Assembly: GCA_012845835.1 (NCBI GenBank)
Contig: JABAKD010000006.1
Location: 4,436,803 to 4,500,802 of the forward strand
Direction of reading: 5' to 3'
DNA: 64,000 nt
Origin: Undaria pinnatifida
Lineage: Eukaryota; Sar; Phaeophyceae; Laminariales; Alariaceae
In this document: in pieces, positions 33,001 to 45,800 of the stretch
Layout of the letters: each line of letters opens with the position of its first letter
How positions within the stretch are numbered: the stretch's first letter is position 1
Made by a program: the position numbers and the translations under genes
Notes under the pieces: model-generated
The model's database searches: none
Seen by the model: the letters and a program-made list of their open reading frames with translations, nothing else
What the model was told of the DNA's origin: nothing

Positions 33001-36000
33001 GCAGGGTATGACATGTACGACGGTGGACAGAAACATAGGCGCCATACAGTGATTTAATATGAGCACCTTTTTGTTCCTTACATTTACGCCCGTTGTGGTC
33101 ACTCGAAAAGCAAAGCGGAACAGTTTGATTGCGAAGAAAAAAAAATGCCGGTCGTACGACGCACCAGGGTACGAAGACACGTACATCCGATCGTCTCATT
33201 TTTCAGTGCAGTTCAGATCTCGAAGCGTTTTGCAAGCATGTATCTCAACAGACGGCATCACAGGACAACGCCAATGTAATAAGAATTGGACTCGGCTCAC
33301 GCGGTCTGGTGAATCTCACTCGCGAGACTGCTGTATGCTCGCTAGCTGTCCAAACTCATTCCATACAATATCTGCAGGTTCTTCCATCTGACGAAATAAA
33401 TGCTTGTTCTGGCTTCGAGAACTGGTCAAGAAATATGATTGATGGATCGTGTGTAATTGAGCATCATTTATCCTTCTTCACTGCTTTTGTCCGCATGAAA
33501 AGAGAGGGTTAGCCGCAGCCAATCGGGCCCGCGCGTCCTACGACAGGAGTCGCGTTTTTTTTTTCTGAATCATTTTCCGGATGACTGGGAAGCCTTAACC
33601 CAAAAACAATTTTTCGTTTTTTTATTGTAAAAACATGTTGCGGGCGTATGTATACGTAGGCCTCGGGGTTGTGCTCGTCACACGGAGAAGTTGCGATTTT
33701 TTTTTTGCCTAGATCAGCTTTTTGGGTGATGTGCTGTACGTAGCTCCTTAACGCCTTTACGACTGGAAACACTTTGTGGGGAGACAAGTTCACTTGAAGA
33801 TAGTTTAGGGAGCCATTTTGGGGCGCTAAAGGGGTTACTAGGAAGCCTCAGGAAATACAGGAGGTGCGCTTCTACGGCAGCACGCGTTGGCCGGCCACAG
33901 TCAGCCAGCACCCATGTCGAATATACGCTAAGGTATGCTTTGAAGGACGCGGAAAACTTTCTGTTTTATTCCCCACCACTGGCGGCATCTGTGCGCCATT
34001 TGCTATTCATGGCACAACCGCGTCCATTTTCTCCCCCGCCCTCCCCCCTTCCTCCCGTAAAAGCGCCTACCTTGCCCCCCCCCCCCCCCGAACAACACCA
34101 CCACCACCAACAACAACGCCTCGCAGGTACAACGGTGACCGGATCGTTTCGGTGAGGACAGAGCCACAAGACCGAGAGGACGACCCGCCGAATATGGTGC
34201 GTCGTGGAAACAACGCTGTCTTGTCATATGCATGGTTGTGGGTATTTAATATTTCGTGTGTGATGACGTTTTTTGCATGGCAATTTTGGCCAAATGCGAG
34301 TTTGTTCGAGTTGTGAGTCGGCACGAATTAAGTCGCTAACTAGTTGTCGTCGGACTAGTAGTTAGTCGTTTCCTGGAGGCGCCGACTATGCGACTTAAAG
34401 GGTTTCTATACTTGTAACGTGAATTGTTGACTGCGGGATGCATTTTTTTGTTTTAGGAAGGGCCCCCTCGACCAGCGGGCTCGCTGATTTGGCAATCTTC
34501 GCTTGCCTGACTTAAGTCGGCAAATCAGCTGGCCACCAGCTGGCTTCGCCAGCCGACTTGCCGACTAAGGTCCGTTAGTTGGCTGACGGCACCTGCCAAT
34601 TAGTTTTTCGTCGTAATATCCCCCAGACTCGCAGCTTTGCCACTACCGTGATACGGTATCCGCCCTATTAGCGAATGTGGCGGTTGGCTCCGATTAGGCG
34701 GAAATAGGGTCTCAAACACCACCGCCTCATACCGTAATACGTTGTTGGCCCTATTATCGAATACGGCGGTCGCCAACGTAAGGCGCCAACGGGGGTCTCG
34801 CATACGACCGCCATGTACCGCAATGCGCTATCCGCCCTGATTGCGAATAAGGCGGTTGCCCCTGTGGAGCCGTTAATAGGGGTTTCGCACGCTCCCGCCT
34901 TGTTCGGGCACCACTGTACTTTGTTACAAACCGTCTGGGAAGAGCACGGTAAAGCCAAGTAACGACAACACACAACACAAAAAACGGTGACGTCTTCGTT
35001 GTTATCATAGGACAGAAAATCCCACCCCACTCTTTTCTTTCTGGCGTAAGGGGGGGGGAGTGGTCTCGTTTTTATTCTTTGTCGTGTGCACTTCTGTGGT
35101 TGCGTATCGGTATCAAGAAGACTCGACCCTTTTTATGGTCCGTGTAAAAAATATGAACAAAAAAAAACGACAATTGATTGCAATATTTTCAAGAGTCTGC
35201 CAGTAGCGTGAGCGCGCAAGCAGTACGAGCTGGACCAGCATGTCCCGCACGAACGAGTTTTGAATTGTTGTCGTTCGGAGACGCGTGCTATGATAGAGGC
35301 GACAATTTTCGGAAAAGACGCTTTGCTGAAATTTCGGGAGTCCTTGGCGCCATATCGCTGGAATGACATTTCATTTCTGCGTTTTTTTTTTTTTCGTTTC
35401 ACAACCAGGACATGACATTTCTCATCGGGTTGGAATTTCAGTTTTCCCCAAAAAATCAGCTTTTGGGTTTGAGGTATAGAGTAGTTTATCAAGCCACCAC
35501 CCTCAGAAGGCAAACAAGAGCCAGTGCACCTCTTTTGTAGCACGTGTCCGGACACGAATTTTATCAGCGCAGTAATGAGCAGTGGCCGATGCCAAAAAAA
35601 GTCTGTTTTCGTCGTCCATTTCCCCCCCCCTAAGGTCTCAAAAGGGGTTGAGCCATTAACTCGGGGCTGGTCGGTGTTACTTTCGGGGTTGCTTGCGCGG
35701 GGTGTTTTATTTTTATTTTTACCCCCGTTAGAGCCAGCCCCAAATTATCTTCCTGCATTAATTTCAAGTAGCTTGTCCCCCAAGAATGGGTTTACAGTTG
35801 TGGAGGCGTTTTTGACTCGGCTGGTCGGTGTTTACTTGCCGGCGTGCTTGCGCGATGGCTGTTTGTTTTTGGTTTGTTCTTTCCAGAGCTTTTCCCGCCT
35901 TTTCTAGTTATAGCACCCCCGGGATTACTAGCCGACCACTGCTTGAACGGGAACCTTGTCATATGCTAGTAATTGTTTGGTTTATTTTTTCTCGTCTGGT

Positions 36001-39000
36001 GCTGGTGCTGGTGTTCTAGAACGTTTTTCTTTTTTTTTTTCTTTTTTTTCCGACAGATGGACGTCACAAATGCGACCAAACCGAAGAATCCCACCCGTCC
36101 GCTTTGCTTTTCGTTCTGGCCCTTTTTAAGAGTGTAGGATCGTTTTTCTCTTGTCGTCGCGCCACCTTCGCGGGTATACGTCCTCTGCGCCATAAGCAAA
36201 GCTACCTGTTTTTGCAGATGCTCTTTAAACTGTTCGATTGTGTTGGGTATTTTTCAATTGTTTTGGTATTTTTTTGCTTGGCTTCTGCTGCCTGCTGCCG
36301 CCATTCTGGCACGTTTTGTTTTGTTTTGTCCCTTTTGTTTCGGCAGGTTGACATCACAAATACAGACGAGGCGATTGAGGTTGAGTTCACATATTCCGTG
36401 AAGTGGCAAGCGGAGGACACGCCGTTCACCTCCAGGCTGGAGAAGCTAGCGGGAGGTGGCCTTCTACCGGGGACCTTCGAGGTGGGTCCCCTGATCCCCC
36501 CCCGTCCTTCGAAACTGTCATCTATATGCAAGAGAGCGTGCACAAGGTGCCGAAGTCCGCCCCAGAAGCGGTTTTTAGTAGAATGCAGCTCGCCCTTCAT
36601 GCGACTCCGCACACCTCACAGCGCTTCGCGCTTAGTGCACGCGATGTCTGCCTGGTCGGTGAAATCCCGTCGCTCCGTCCCGACGTTGTAGGGATGCGAG
36701 GGTGTATGGTCATACAACTACGGCTATGCATGAAGTACACCCGTTCCCCTTCTCCCCCCACCTGCTTCACACGCGATGGAGCAGGGGGTTGTGTCCGGTT
36801 TTTTTCGTTGCTGTGCAGAAACTCTCGTTATCTACCGGGCGGTTTGTAGGTCGACATGGTTTTTGGTTGTCGGCGCATGTTTTAGACGCGCGCTAAGATG
36901 GAGGTGCACCACTTTTTTTCTTAATATTACCCCTCACTTTGGGAGGTTAAGACGTGTCCTTCTCAACCAGAAAACTGATTTTTGGAGAAAAATAAACCTG
37001 CTTGATCGCGGATGAAAAATCCCGTGGCCTAGGTACACGACGAAAAGCATAATGCCTTTTTCGGACGATTTTGGGTTAAGCAACCCCGTCATTCAGAAAA
37101 CATTTTCGCCAAAAAAAGGTACACCTCTATCGTAGCACTTGCCGTTTAAAGTGCCGGGCACATGCTACTCTACTAGTACAGTAGAGGTGCGTTTTTTTTC
37201 CCCTGCAAGGTTCTTGAGTTGAGGGGCTCTTGTGCTCAACGCAAGAAATGATTCAAGAGAAATAGGAAAATGCATCCCGACGAGCAATCTCATGTCTCAA
37301 GTATATAAAGAAAAAAAAAACGAAAAATGTCATGCCACCGTATGTACGGTGGGGGGTTTTGCTCTCTTTTGGGCCATTTTTTTCTGGTCGGTTGAACTCG
37401 TGCAAGTGATGGAAAAATTGCCGGTCTGTCTGATGCTCTTTACGAGTATATACTTGTTTTGGGACTATCGGTAGAGCGCATAGAAATGTTTTGGTCCTGT
37501 TGCGAGAACCATGGCTATCGAAGTCTTGTGTCGGGTGAGATGTTGAGCTCCTCATGTTACGAGCTCGGAATTCTCCGCTCTCCACTGCCGTGGGATGACT
37601 CAAATATCCTAGCGGTGCTGGGTTAACCCCTTCATGAATCCCAAACCCCTCCGTATACTATTTTCAAGTAATTTGTCGCCCAAAACGGGTTTGCAGTTGT
37701 GAAGGCGTAAGGAAATTCTGAAATCCATATTTTTTTTTGTCAAAAAGCGCCACGTATACTGTATCGTAGCAGGCCCCCTTCGGCGACTTGAAATAGCCCG
37801 GACTGCTCACTGGATTATGATGGAGTAGGGTAGGCAAGAACCCAACCAAAACTCGTACCTGGTAGCTCTCGCGAACGCCCTAGTATATCGTACGGGACGG
37901 TAATTTTCGTGTAAGAATGATTTGTACCCCCCCCCCCACCGGCGGCCAGATTTGCCGCGATTACGTCCCTATCTCCTCTTCGCTGCTGCTCTCCTGCTGG
38001 GTGGTTTGTGCTGTGGCAAGGTTTACTTCCAATGGCCGTCACGAGTTAGCGTAAGGCCGCCCTGACTTCGCCTTGGTGCGTGCTCTCCCCAGTGCCATTG
38101 ATGCACTTGATACCCTCTATGAGCCCAATGCCGTCTTTACTCAGTTCCTAGGGTCTGCTAGAATGACGTTTATTCTCTTTTCCTTTCCTTGCTTCCTCTT
38201 CTTGTCTTGTCTTTTCTTGCTTTTCTTTCCTTTTTCGCTTTCTTTTCTTGTACTTCCTTGCTCTTCTTTGTTTTTTTTTTGTTTCTTTTTTTGAATTGAC
38301 TTGCGTCTGACGTGGGTATGCGTAGTGATAGGTACTACGTGTATTATGTACGTGGTAGTCTTTCTTGGGTGGCAAGCGGTATAGTCGGTTTTTCCAGGCG
38401 CGAGTAGTGAGACGTATGCACCAGCATGGACCTGGCATACCGCAGGCTGACTCCCGATTTCACTTTTTAAATGTTTCTGGCGGAGGCATGAATTGCGTGA
38501 GCTGTGATGTATACGTGTGCCACCTTTGGTTTGGTTGTGTTTTTCCGTGGGGTATTCCTCAGTTCCAGAGTGACTGGAGCCTGTGCTGTGACCACGGACT
38601 TGATTATGCGAGTTAATGTGACAACAACAACAGCAACAACAACAACAACAACGGTGGCATGTGCCGCACATGGTAGACTTTTGTTTTTACTTGGCCTTAT
38701 CTTCTCGGTGAGTTGTGCGTTGACAAGGTTTTACCGTGCATGTGTCGCGCGTTTTGTTGTGTTTTGGCCTTCGTACATGCTGGTGGACCGTAGTTCCGCT
38801 TGTTAACTTGTCCATCATCAACTCCTCCGTGCTGATCCTTATCTTGCCGCTCCTTTTCCGCTGTCTTCTACACTATCTTCAGTATAAAGACTCCCGGATT
38901 TGATAGATTCCCGCTAAAATGTCGCCCTGACTTAATTTTCTTCCAGTTTGTTTTTTACAGGCTGGTTCACGTCCATAAGCCCAACTATAGTCTCCGGCGA

Positions 39001-42000
39001 ATGTCCACGCCGTTTTTTCGACTCAAGACAGTGACATTTTGCACACGTCTTCTGTGCGCCCTTGCGAAGACATCACCCGATGTTTTTTTCTTCTTTGCCT
39101 GATTTTTCGTCAGTTAAGATTGTTCGGGAAATGTGGACCACCATAGCCCAAATATTGTCGGCGAATAAAAGGAAAGAAGAAACACACCCGCGAGTGCGAC
39201 CTCGGGATGGGCATGTTGAACACGTGCGCAAAATGTCAGGGTCTATCTCTCAAAACGGCGTGACCATTAGGACTTTTATGCATAAAAATGAGTACGATAC
39301 GTTATTTCCTTCAAATGACTTGGTTTTAGTGTACGATCCAGTTTTTTTTTTCGCTAGATCCTGCTTGATGTTGAACACAGGCAGGTCAAGTCTTCGATTT
39401 TTTGCGCGAATTTTTTTTACAGACATGCCTTGGAGTACGTCCAACCGGATCGTGCAAAATGCGGCGCAATTTTTGTTCTTCCCCCCCCGCCGGGAAAAGG
39501 CCTGAATATTTTTGAAAAAATGAATGCCTGTCATTGGTCGATACGTGTTTCACTCCTAGGACAGCCCGGGGCCGGTAACTTTTTTTTTGGCCGTGTCACC
39601 CTCTTCCACTGGTCACGGGGGTCACTATGATACCAAATATTCACCCCTTGACTATACATTGCGAGCGGTATTCGTGGAGGAGATAATTTGGGGGGTTTTA
39701 CTTGAGCCAGCCCGTATCATGTTCTTTTTTATGTCCCTTTTTCGTATCTTCCATTTCTATTTTTTCCCCAAATATGTTTCGTTTGGTGTTCTTATACTGT
39801 TAGGTCTGGGACTGGAAGTCGATTTGACCCAAAAAAATGGCAGGTCTATTCGGCGAAAACCACCAAAAAATCCGAAAAAAATGTCTCGGAGAAAAAAATT
39901 GCAAACACTGTTTTTACTTGGTTTTAGACTGAAATAATATTCGACAGGGTATCACAAAATACGCAACACAGGAGGCGAGTTGGATCCTGAAATTCAACAG
40001 ACACGTCTAATAAGTGTAAACGGAGGGAAATACGGATTATTCTGAATTTTCCGTTGTATTTTGAAGTCTAATCGGACGGAAATGTGCGGGAAAACTCGTG
40101 TTTTCTGCTTGTATTCGTCTCTTGCTCAATGGGGTCGAACTAATGCAACTGGGTATTAGTAAAAAACCCGTATTTCCCTCCGCCGGGACTTGGAGGAGAC
40201 AGCAAAGCAATCCGCTCTCAAATCGAGTAAATAGCCGGCGAGAAATTCGCAAACAAAGTTGGCCTCGTTGGGTCATTCTGGCAGAGTGATCGTGCAAAAT
40301 TAGCCATGGGCAACTCGAAAAAACATGAAGGCACGGGACCGAAAGGAAAGATTTTTTTTTGCAAAGGTCAAGGAGGCTTATCGGGCGCGTACCGGGACCA
40401 CGACGGCAGACGCGGGCGTGGCTGCACGCCGGGCGCTTGCCATCCAGCGCGGCGGTGTCGAGGCGGCCGAGGGCATCCGTGACCGGGTCGTGAAGCAGCG
40501 CGACGAGAGCCGGGTCGAGGCCGCTGAGGCAAAGTCTTTGCTGCAAGATGTCTCTCAACAGTTGTCCGAGGAGAAAGGCAAACTCAACCTGGAGCAGGAC
40601 CTCCGACACGAGTCAGATGCAGCCTTGGCCCAAACCCGAGTCGAGCTACACGCACAGCAGCAACTTTCCCGCGAGCTAGAGGTGAAGCGTGCTGCATCGG
40701 AGGCACGCGGGATAGAGTTGGGAAAGACGCTGGAGGTTCGCAAAAAAGGAAACACTACGGCACTGCTGCTGCATAATATCACCATCTTGGAGGAATTCAG
40801 ATGCATAGGTCTGCTGTCGGCCATCTTGCCGGAGGGTCCCCCAGAAGATGTGTTCCGCCTACGCTAGCTGTCCCTTGAGTACGCTGCTACACGCGGGGGG
40901 TAGAGCAGCACCTCGGGCAGCAGCAGCAGCAGCAAGCAGCAGCAGCAGCAGCAGGAGCAGCAGAAGCAGCAGCTATTTTTTTCTACACACGCTCCAACTT
41001 TTTTTGCCGCAGAACAGCAGCAATTTTTTGTAGGTGATGTGGGGCCTTTTTCCCCATCGCTGATTGGTTGATTTCCTAAAGAGTTTTTTTCCCAGAGAAC
41101 GACCATGGGACATTTTTTTTCCAAATTCTACGTCTAAAATTTTGCCAGTCCCAGGCCTAACTGTACTGTTTTTTTTTTGCGGCTGCTTTCTCTATGCTGT
41201 TGCACTACAGATCCACTGGCTGTCCATCATCAACTCTTTCGTGCTGGTCCTGATCCTGACGGTGTTTCTGGGCATCATCTTGCTTAGGGTCATCAAGAAC
41301 GATTTCACCCGATATATGGATGGAGACGAGGTGCGCACACCATGGGCGAGATAGAGATACGCAGTGTTTACCAGATTTTTTATGGGTCACGACCGGGCCC
41401 CCGGGTCGGGGAACGAGGCTTTCGAAACTCGCGGTCCGAGTCGGGTCGGGTCAAAAATTGTTCGAAATCTTTACGGGCCGGGTCGGGTGGGTCGGGTCCA
41501 AGGTGTTCGAAATCTCACGGTTCAGGTCGGGTCGGGTCGGGTCAGGTCGGGTCGGGTCGGGTCGGGTCGGGTCGGGTCGGGTCGGGTCGGGTCGGGTCGG
41601 GTCGGGTCTGGTCTGGTCGGATTGGATCTGAGTGGACTATGATTTTTCGAATCTCACGGGTCGGATCGAGTCACCCCGACCCTGACCCGAACTGACCAGA
41701 CTCGACCCGCGAGGAGTGCTTCGACCCGTGAAGAACCGTGTTGACCCCTATGTGTCTTTAGTCTGGGCGAAAGTTGTCGACGCGAATGACGATGGCTGCA
41801 TCAGCTATGCCAAGAAGCAACGCGAGCTGCTTGGCTCTATATGGCATGATAAGTTGTGTAAGAACTGCCAACAATGCAAACAAGTTGCACGGCATGATCT
41901 GTTCGTGTTGCCGCGCGCTCACGGAGACGGTTGGCGGGACAGTATCGCAGTTTTCACGTCTTTGGTTGCTATACCCGCGCCCAGGAAGGGGACGGGTTAG

Positions 42001-42738
42001 GGTTGCTGCGTTGAAGACCGTTTGATCCATCTTCGGTACCGCGAGACCGTTCTCCATAAGTTTAATCACGGAGGAATTGCGTGTGGTGGACGTTTCTGTG
42101 CCCGGTCTTGTGGCGGCTACGGTCAGGGGTGCGGCCGTAGCTGCCACAAGTCCGGGCCGAGAAACATCCATGATGCTCAATTTCGATGTGATTGAACATA
42201 TGGAGGACGGTCTTGCGGTACTGATGGATCTAACGTTCTTCGACGGAGCGATGCCGGCCGGGTCCAGACTTTCATCAGACACACCTTTGACGGGAAAGGC
42301 TTCAACGTTGTTCGCATCGACGATCCCGGGATACAAGGCACAGTACGACGAGGGTGGAGACATTGCAGACTTTGAGTGAATCAGCCTGTCCCAAATGTAC
42401 AACTACCTGACCCTTGGTTCCTTGACTCTTCTGTTTGGTGCTTGCTCGTCTCTGCGGCCGCTGGTTTCAGGATGATATCGGCGAGGAAGAGTCGGGGTGG
42501 AAGCTTATTCACGGCGACGTTTTCCGCTTCCCGAGGTGAGTCGGCCCTCCCGACTCGTAAATCGATCGTGGGGGTGTTGGGATTCGTTTTTTGTGTGTGA
42601 GATTTTGGTGTTTTTGTGGCAAGTCCGGCGATTTTTGCCGCTTTCCGAGGTGAATAGTCCTCCCGACTCCCGTAAGTCGATCCGTCGCGGGGTGTTGTTG
42701 TTGTTGTTGTTGTTATTGTTGTTGTTGTTGTTGTTGTT

Positions 42739-42769
<31 letters not shown>

Positions 42770-42776
42770 GTGTTGG

Positions 42777-42816
<40 letters not shown>

Positions 42817-45800
42817 GGTGTTGGTGTTGGTGTTGGTGTTGGTGTCGTTGTTGTTGGTGTTGGTGTTGGTGTTGGTGTTGGTGTTGGTGTTGGTGTTATT
42901 TTTTCCTACGGTTAGTCTTTTTTCCAACGATGCTTTCCGCTTTCCGAGGTGAATCACTCCTCCCGACTCGTAAGTCGTGGATGGCATGAGTGTGTTGAGA
43001 TTTTTTTTGTATGAGTTTCGTAACGTTTTTGTATTTTGTCTAGCGATGCTTCTCGCTTTCCGAGGTGAGTCGGGCGTTCAGACTCTGTAAGTCGAGCGAT
43101 CGTGTGAGGATGTTGGGATTTTTGTGTGTGTTTAACGTTTTGTCTTCTGTCCGTTCTCTTGCTAATTTTCGTTTTTTCAAAAACAATGGTACATGGCGGC
43201 GTTCTCCGCTTCCCGAGGTGATCGCTCGATCGCATCAATTTTCACTATTTTCAAGTGTTGTGTTCTTGTCGTGTTTTTTTTTCTTCGGCTTTTACAAAAC
43301 AATGGTTGATTGTTTCATGGCGACGTTTTTCGCTTTTCTGACGGGAGTCCTCGGACCTAAAAGTCAATCGCATGAGGCTGTTGCTTTTTTGCTTCGTGTT
43401 TTCTGTTCGTTTTTTTTTTTTTTTTTTTTTGCCATGTCTTTTTTGTCTCGGCTGTCTCTTTACGTTTTTCGTATCTGTACATAACAGTGACATGCCAGGT
43501 ATTTTTCGCGGCGGATGTTTTTCAAGTTTTCCGCTTTCTCAGTTGAATCGCTGACTTGCATTGAGCGGTGTCAGAGTCGCTCGCTTTCGGAGGTGAATCG
43601 TCCGACTTGCACGTGAACGGTGTCAGAGTCGCTTGCATAAGAGTGTTGCCTTGTTTCTGTGTCATGTTTTGCATGCATTCAAACGGCGTGAGGTTCAATG
43701 ACATATGTGGGTGATGCTGCCCTTATTTTTAATTGATTCTGTCTTTTTTTACCATTTTTGGTCTTCCATCTTATTCGAAATTTGTGTGCCCGCGTAGCAG
43801 TAAGGGTGGTGTGTGCTGCGGCTATGCGAAATTTTATCGTCACACCGCGTTCACGCCACGTTAAACTTTACCAATCATCCCTGGCGTATTTTATAAAAAT
43901 ATTTTAAGGACGTGAGCTGTGAGTTTGACGAATTTCGGGTAAATACTCATCTTTGCAAGCTGCGTTGTTGGAACTGTATTAGACTATGTGGGCGGGTTTT
44001 TTCTTAATGGGAGGGGTCCTATTATTTCGTTTAAGAACATATATATATTGGTTTTCTCCACTTGTCGTGTTTTTATCATCACATCGCGTTTTTTTTGCAG
44101 GCACGTGAACTTGTTCGCGGCGCTCACGGGGGCCGGGGCGCAGCTGTGCGTGGTGATGGTGTCGCTACTGCTCTGTGCTCTATTGGGAGTGTTCCGACCG
44201 ACGAAGCGCGGCTCGATCCTGACGTGCATCCTGGTGCTCTACTCGATGACCGCATGGGTGGCTGGGCTAATGTCCGCGAGGTGTGTTGTTGGCGTTGTTG
44301 GTAATATTGGTGGTGTTGGTGTTGGTGTTGTTGGTGTTGGTGTTGTTGGTGTTGGTGTTGGTGTTGGTGTTGGTGTTGGTGTTGATGTTGGTGTTGGTGT
44401 TGGTGTTGGTGTTGGTGTTGGTGTTGGTGTTGGAGTTGATGTTGGTGTTGGTGTTGGTGTTGGTGCTAGTGGTGTTGGTGCCAGTGGTGTTGGTGTGGGT
44501 GTTTGGATTGTTGGGTTTGTTGTTGCTGTTGTTGTCACATCAATACATGACCGTTACCTGACCCGTAATCACAACACGCCATGCTCGCAACATTCTAGAA
44601 GCCCACTATTTACTAAGAACCCCCCTCCGTTCGCCCTGTGCGTGTCGACGTTTTTTTTTTTTCCCCTTGCGCACAGGCTGTACCGCCAGCTGGGCGGACG
44701 ACGGTGGGTGTGGAATGCCGTGACTTCGTCCCTCGTCTTCCCCCTACCCCTGCTTGGCGTCTTCAGCGTTGTCAACACCATCGCCATATCCCAGGTATAA
44801 ACACGTGCTCGAAAAACTCATGCAATTGTTGGTGTTATTCACCTGGTATCTAGGGTTTCCGTATGCAAGTAGGTGTGTTGGTTCTGTTGGAAACTCTAAT
44901 CCTTTGCGTTACCCCCCCTAAGTTTAAATGGTTTTGCACGATAATGTGTTCCATCAAAACTAAGAAGTGTAAGGGAACACGTGACTTAAATACTCAACAT
45001 GTCTGTGACAGACTCCCTTGATTTTTTATCAAGGCAGATGTTGGGTGAGCTAGTAGCAGAGCTTTGAGTCGGCACCACTCACGTCGCCAACTAGTCATTA
45101 GTCGGACTACTGTATTAGTTAATCGTTTGCTGGAGGTGCCAACAATCTGACTTAGCTTTCCATGCTCTTAGCAAGGATGGTTGAATGCGGGATGCATTTT
45201 TTTGGTGCATTTGGCGCCCCCCCTGCGGCCTGGCCGGGCTAATTGGGCGCCCTCCGCTTGCCTGGCTTAAGTCGGCAAGTCGGCTGGCCACCAGCTGGCG
45301 GCGCCAGCTGACTTGCCGACTAACGTCAGTTAGTTGGCTGACGGCACCTTACAATTTCTTGCTTTATTAGTTGGTTCGTCGTGAAATCTTTCCGACTCAC
45401 AGCTCCAGTTATTGTAACTCCTCGCTATAAAATTATTTTCAATGCGCTATTGCAGACCTATTGTCAGCAGGGGTAAATGCCTTTGGGTCGATAACTCTAG
45501 AAATTCTTAGCCGAAAACGGTAAGCGAGGGCTTGAACTTTTTGCATGGGCCTCACGGTCACGGCGCAGAAGTGAAACATGGGAAATTGTACGTTTTGATA
45601 AGAATCTGGGAAAATTATGAGGGATTCCAGTCGATATTTTGCAACTATTTCTGGTATTGGTAAAGGTGCGGTGCCAAACAAGCCATATCTCCGTCAATTC
45701 TTAGCGGAACATCGCGCATGATAGCTTGGATTGATCGCATAGCCCATTCGCTCACGCTAAAATCTTGCGCTGACGGCGAGGTATGGAGAAGAGCATGAGA

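Larger units (their letters stand above)
27568..34126 (+). other. TM9SF intron 5 contents (longest intron)
   Basis: 6.6 kb. Holds a six-copy 85-93-bp repeat (27620-28140, unit CATTGATTGGTCAACTGCTG), two identical 220-bp copies (28642 and 33275), a 63-bp triple repeat (29748-29925), a 50-bp triple repeat (31765-31880, ACAACAATCTTGGTCAGGGG) and a TATCGTAGCACG-family element (33540-33890). No second gene is recognised. Confidence 0.6.
36482..41210 (+). other. TM9SF intron 7 contents
   Basis: 4.7 kb. Truncated 550-bp element (36520-36765), TATCGTAGCACG elements (36888-37140; partial 37178-37220 and 37610-37775), a T/C-rich tract (38170-38300), a CAA repeat (38620-38652), the coiled-coil ORF (40325-40867) and a CAG repeat (40918-40975). 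39000-40280 shows no feature I can name. Confidence 0.6.

Noticed and set aside
28642-33494. LTR retrotransposon
   Set aside because: The 220-bp repeats lack TG...CA termini, a primer-binding site, a polypurine tract and any gag/pol motif between them.
39062-39505. 147-codon ORF in intron 7
   Set aside because: No recognisable motif, homopolymer-rich and no splice support. Treated as chance.
40037-40609. 190-codon minus-strand ORF
   Set aside because: Shadow of the coiled-coil ORF at 40325. Its composition fits an antisense reading.
42505-42987. 160-codon minus-strand ORF of poly-Asn/Thr
   Set aside because: It is the reverse strand of a GTT/GTTGGT microsatellite in TM9SF intron 9, with no coding evidence.
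44239-44538. Pro/Thr-repeat ORF on the minus strand
   Set aside because: A shadow of the TGTTGG repeat in intron 10.
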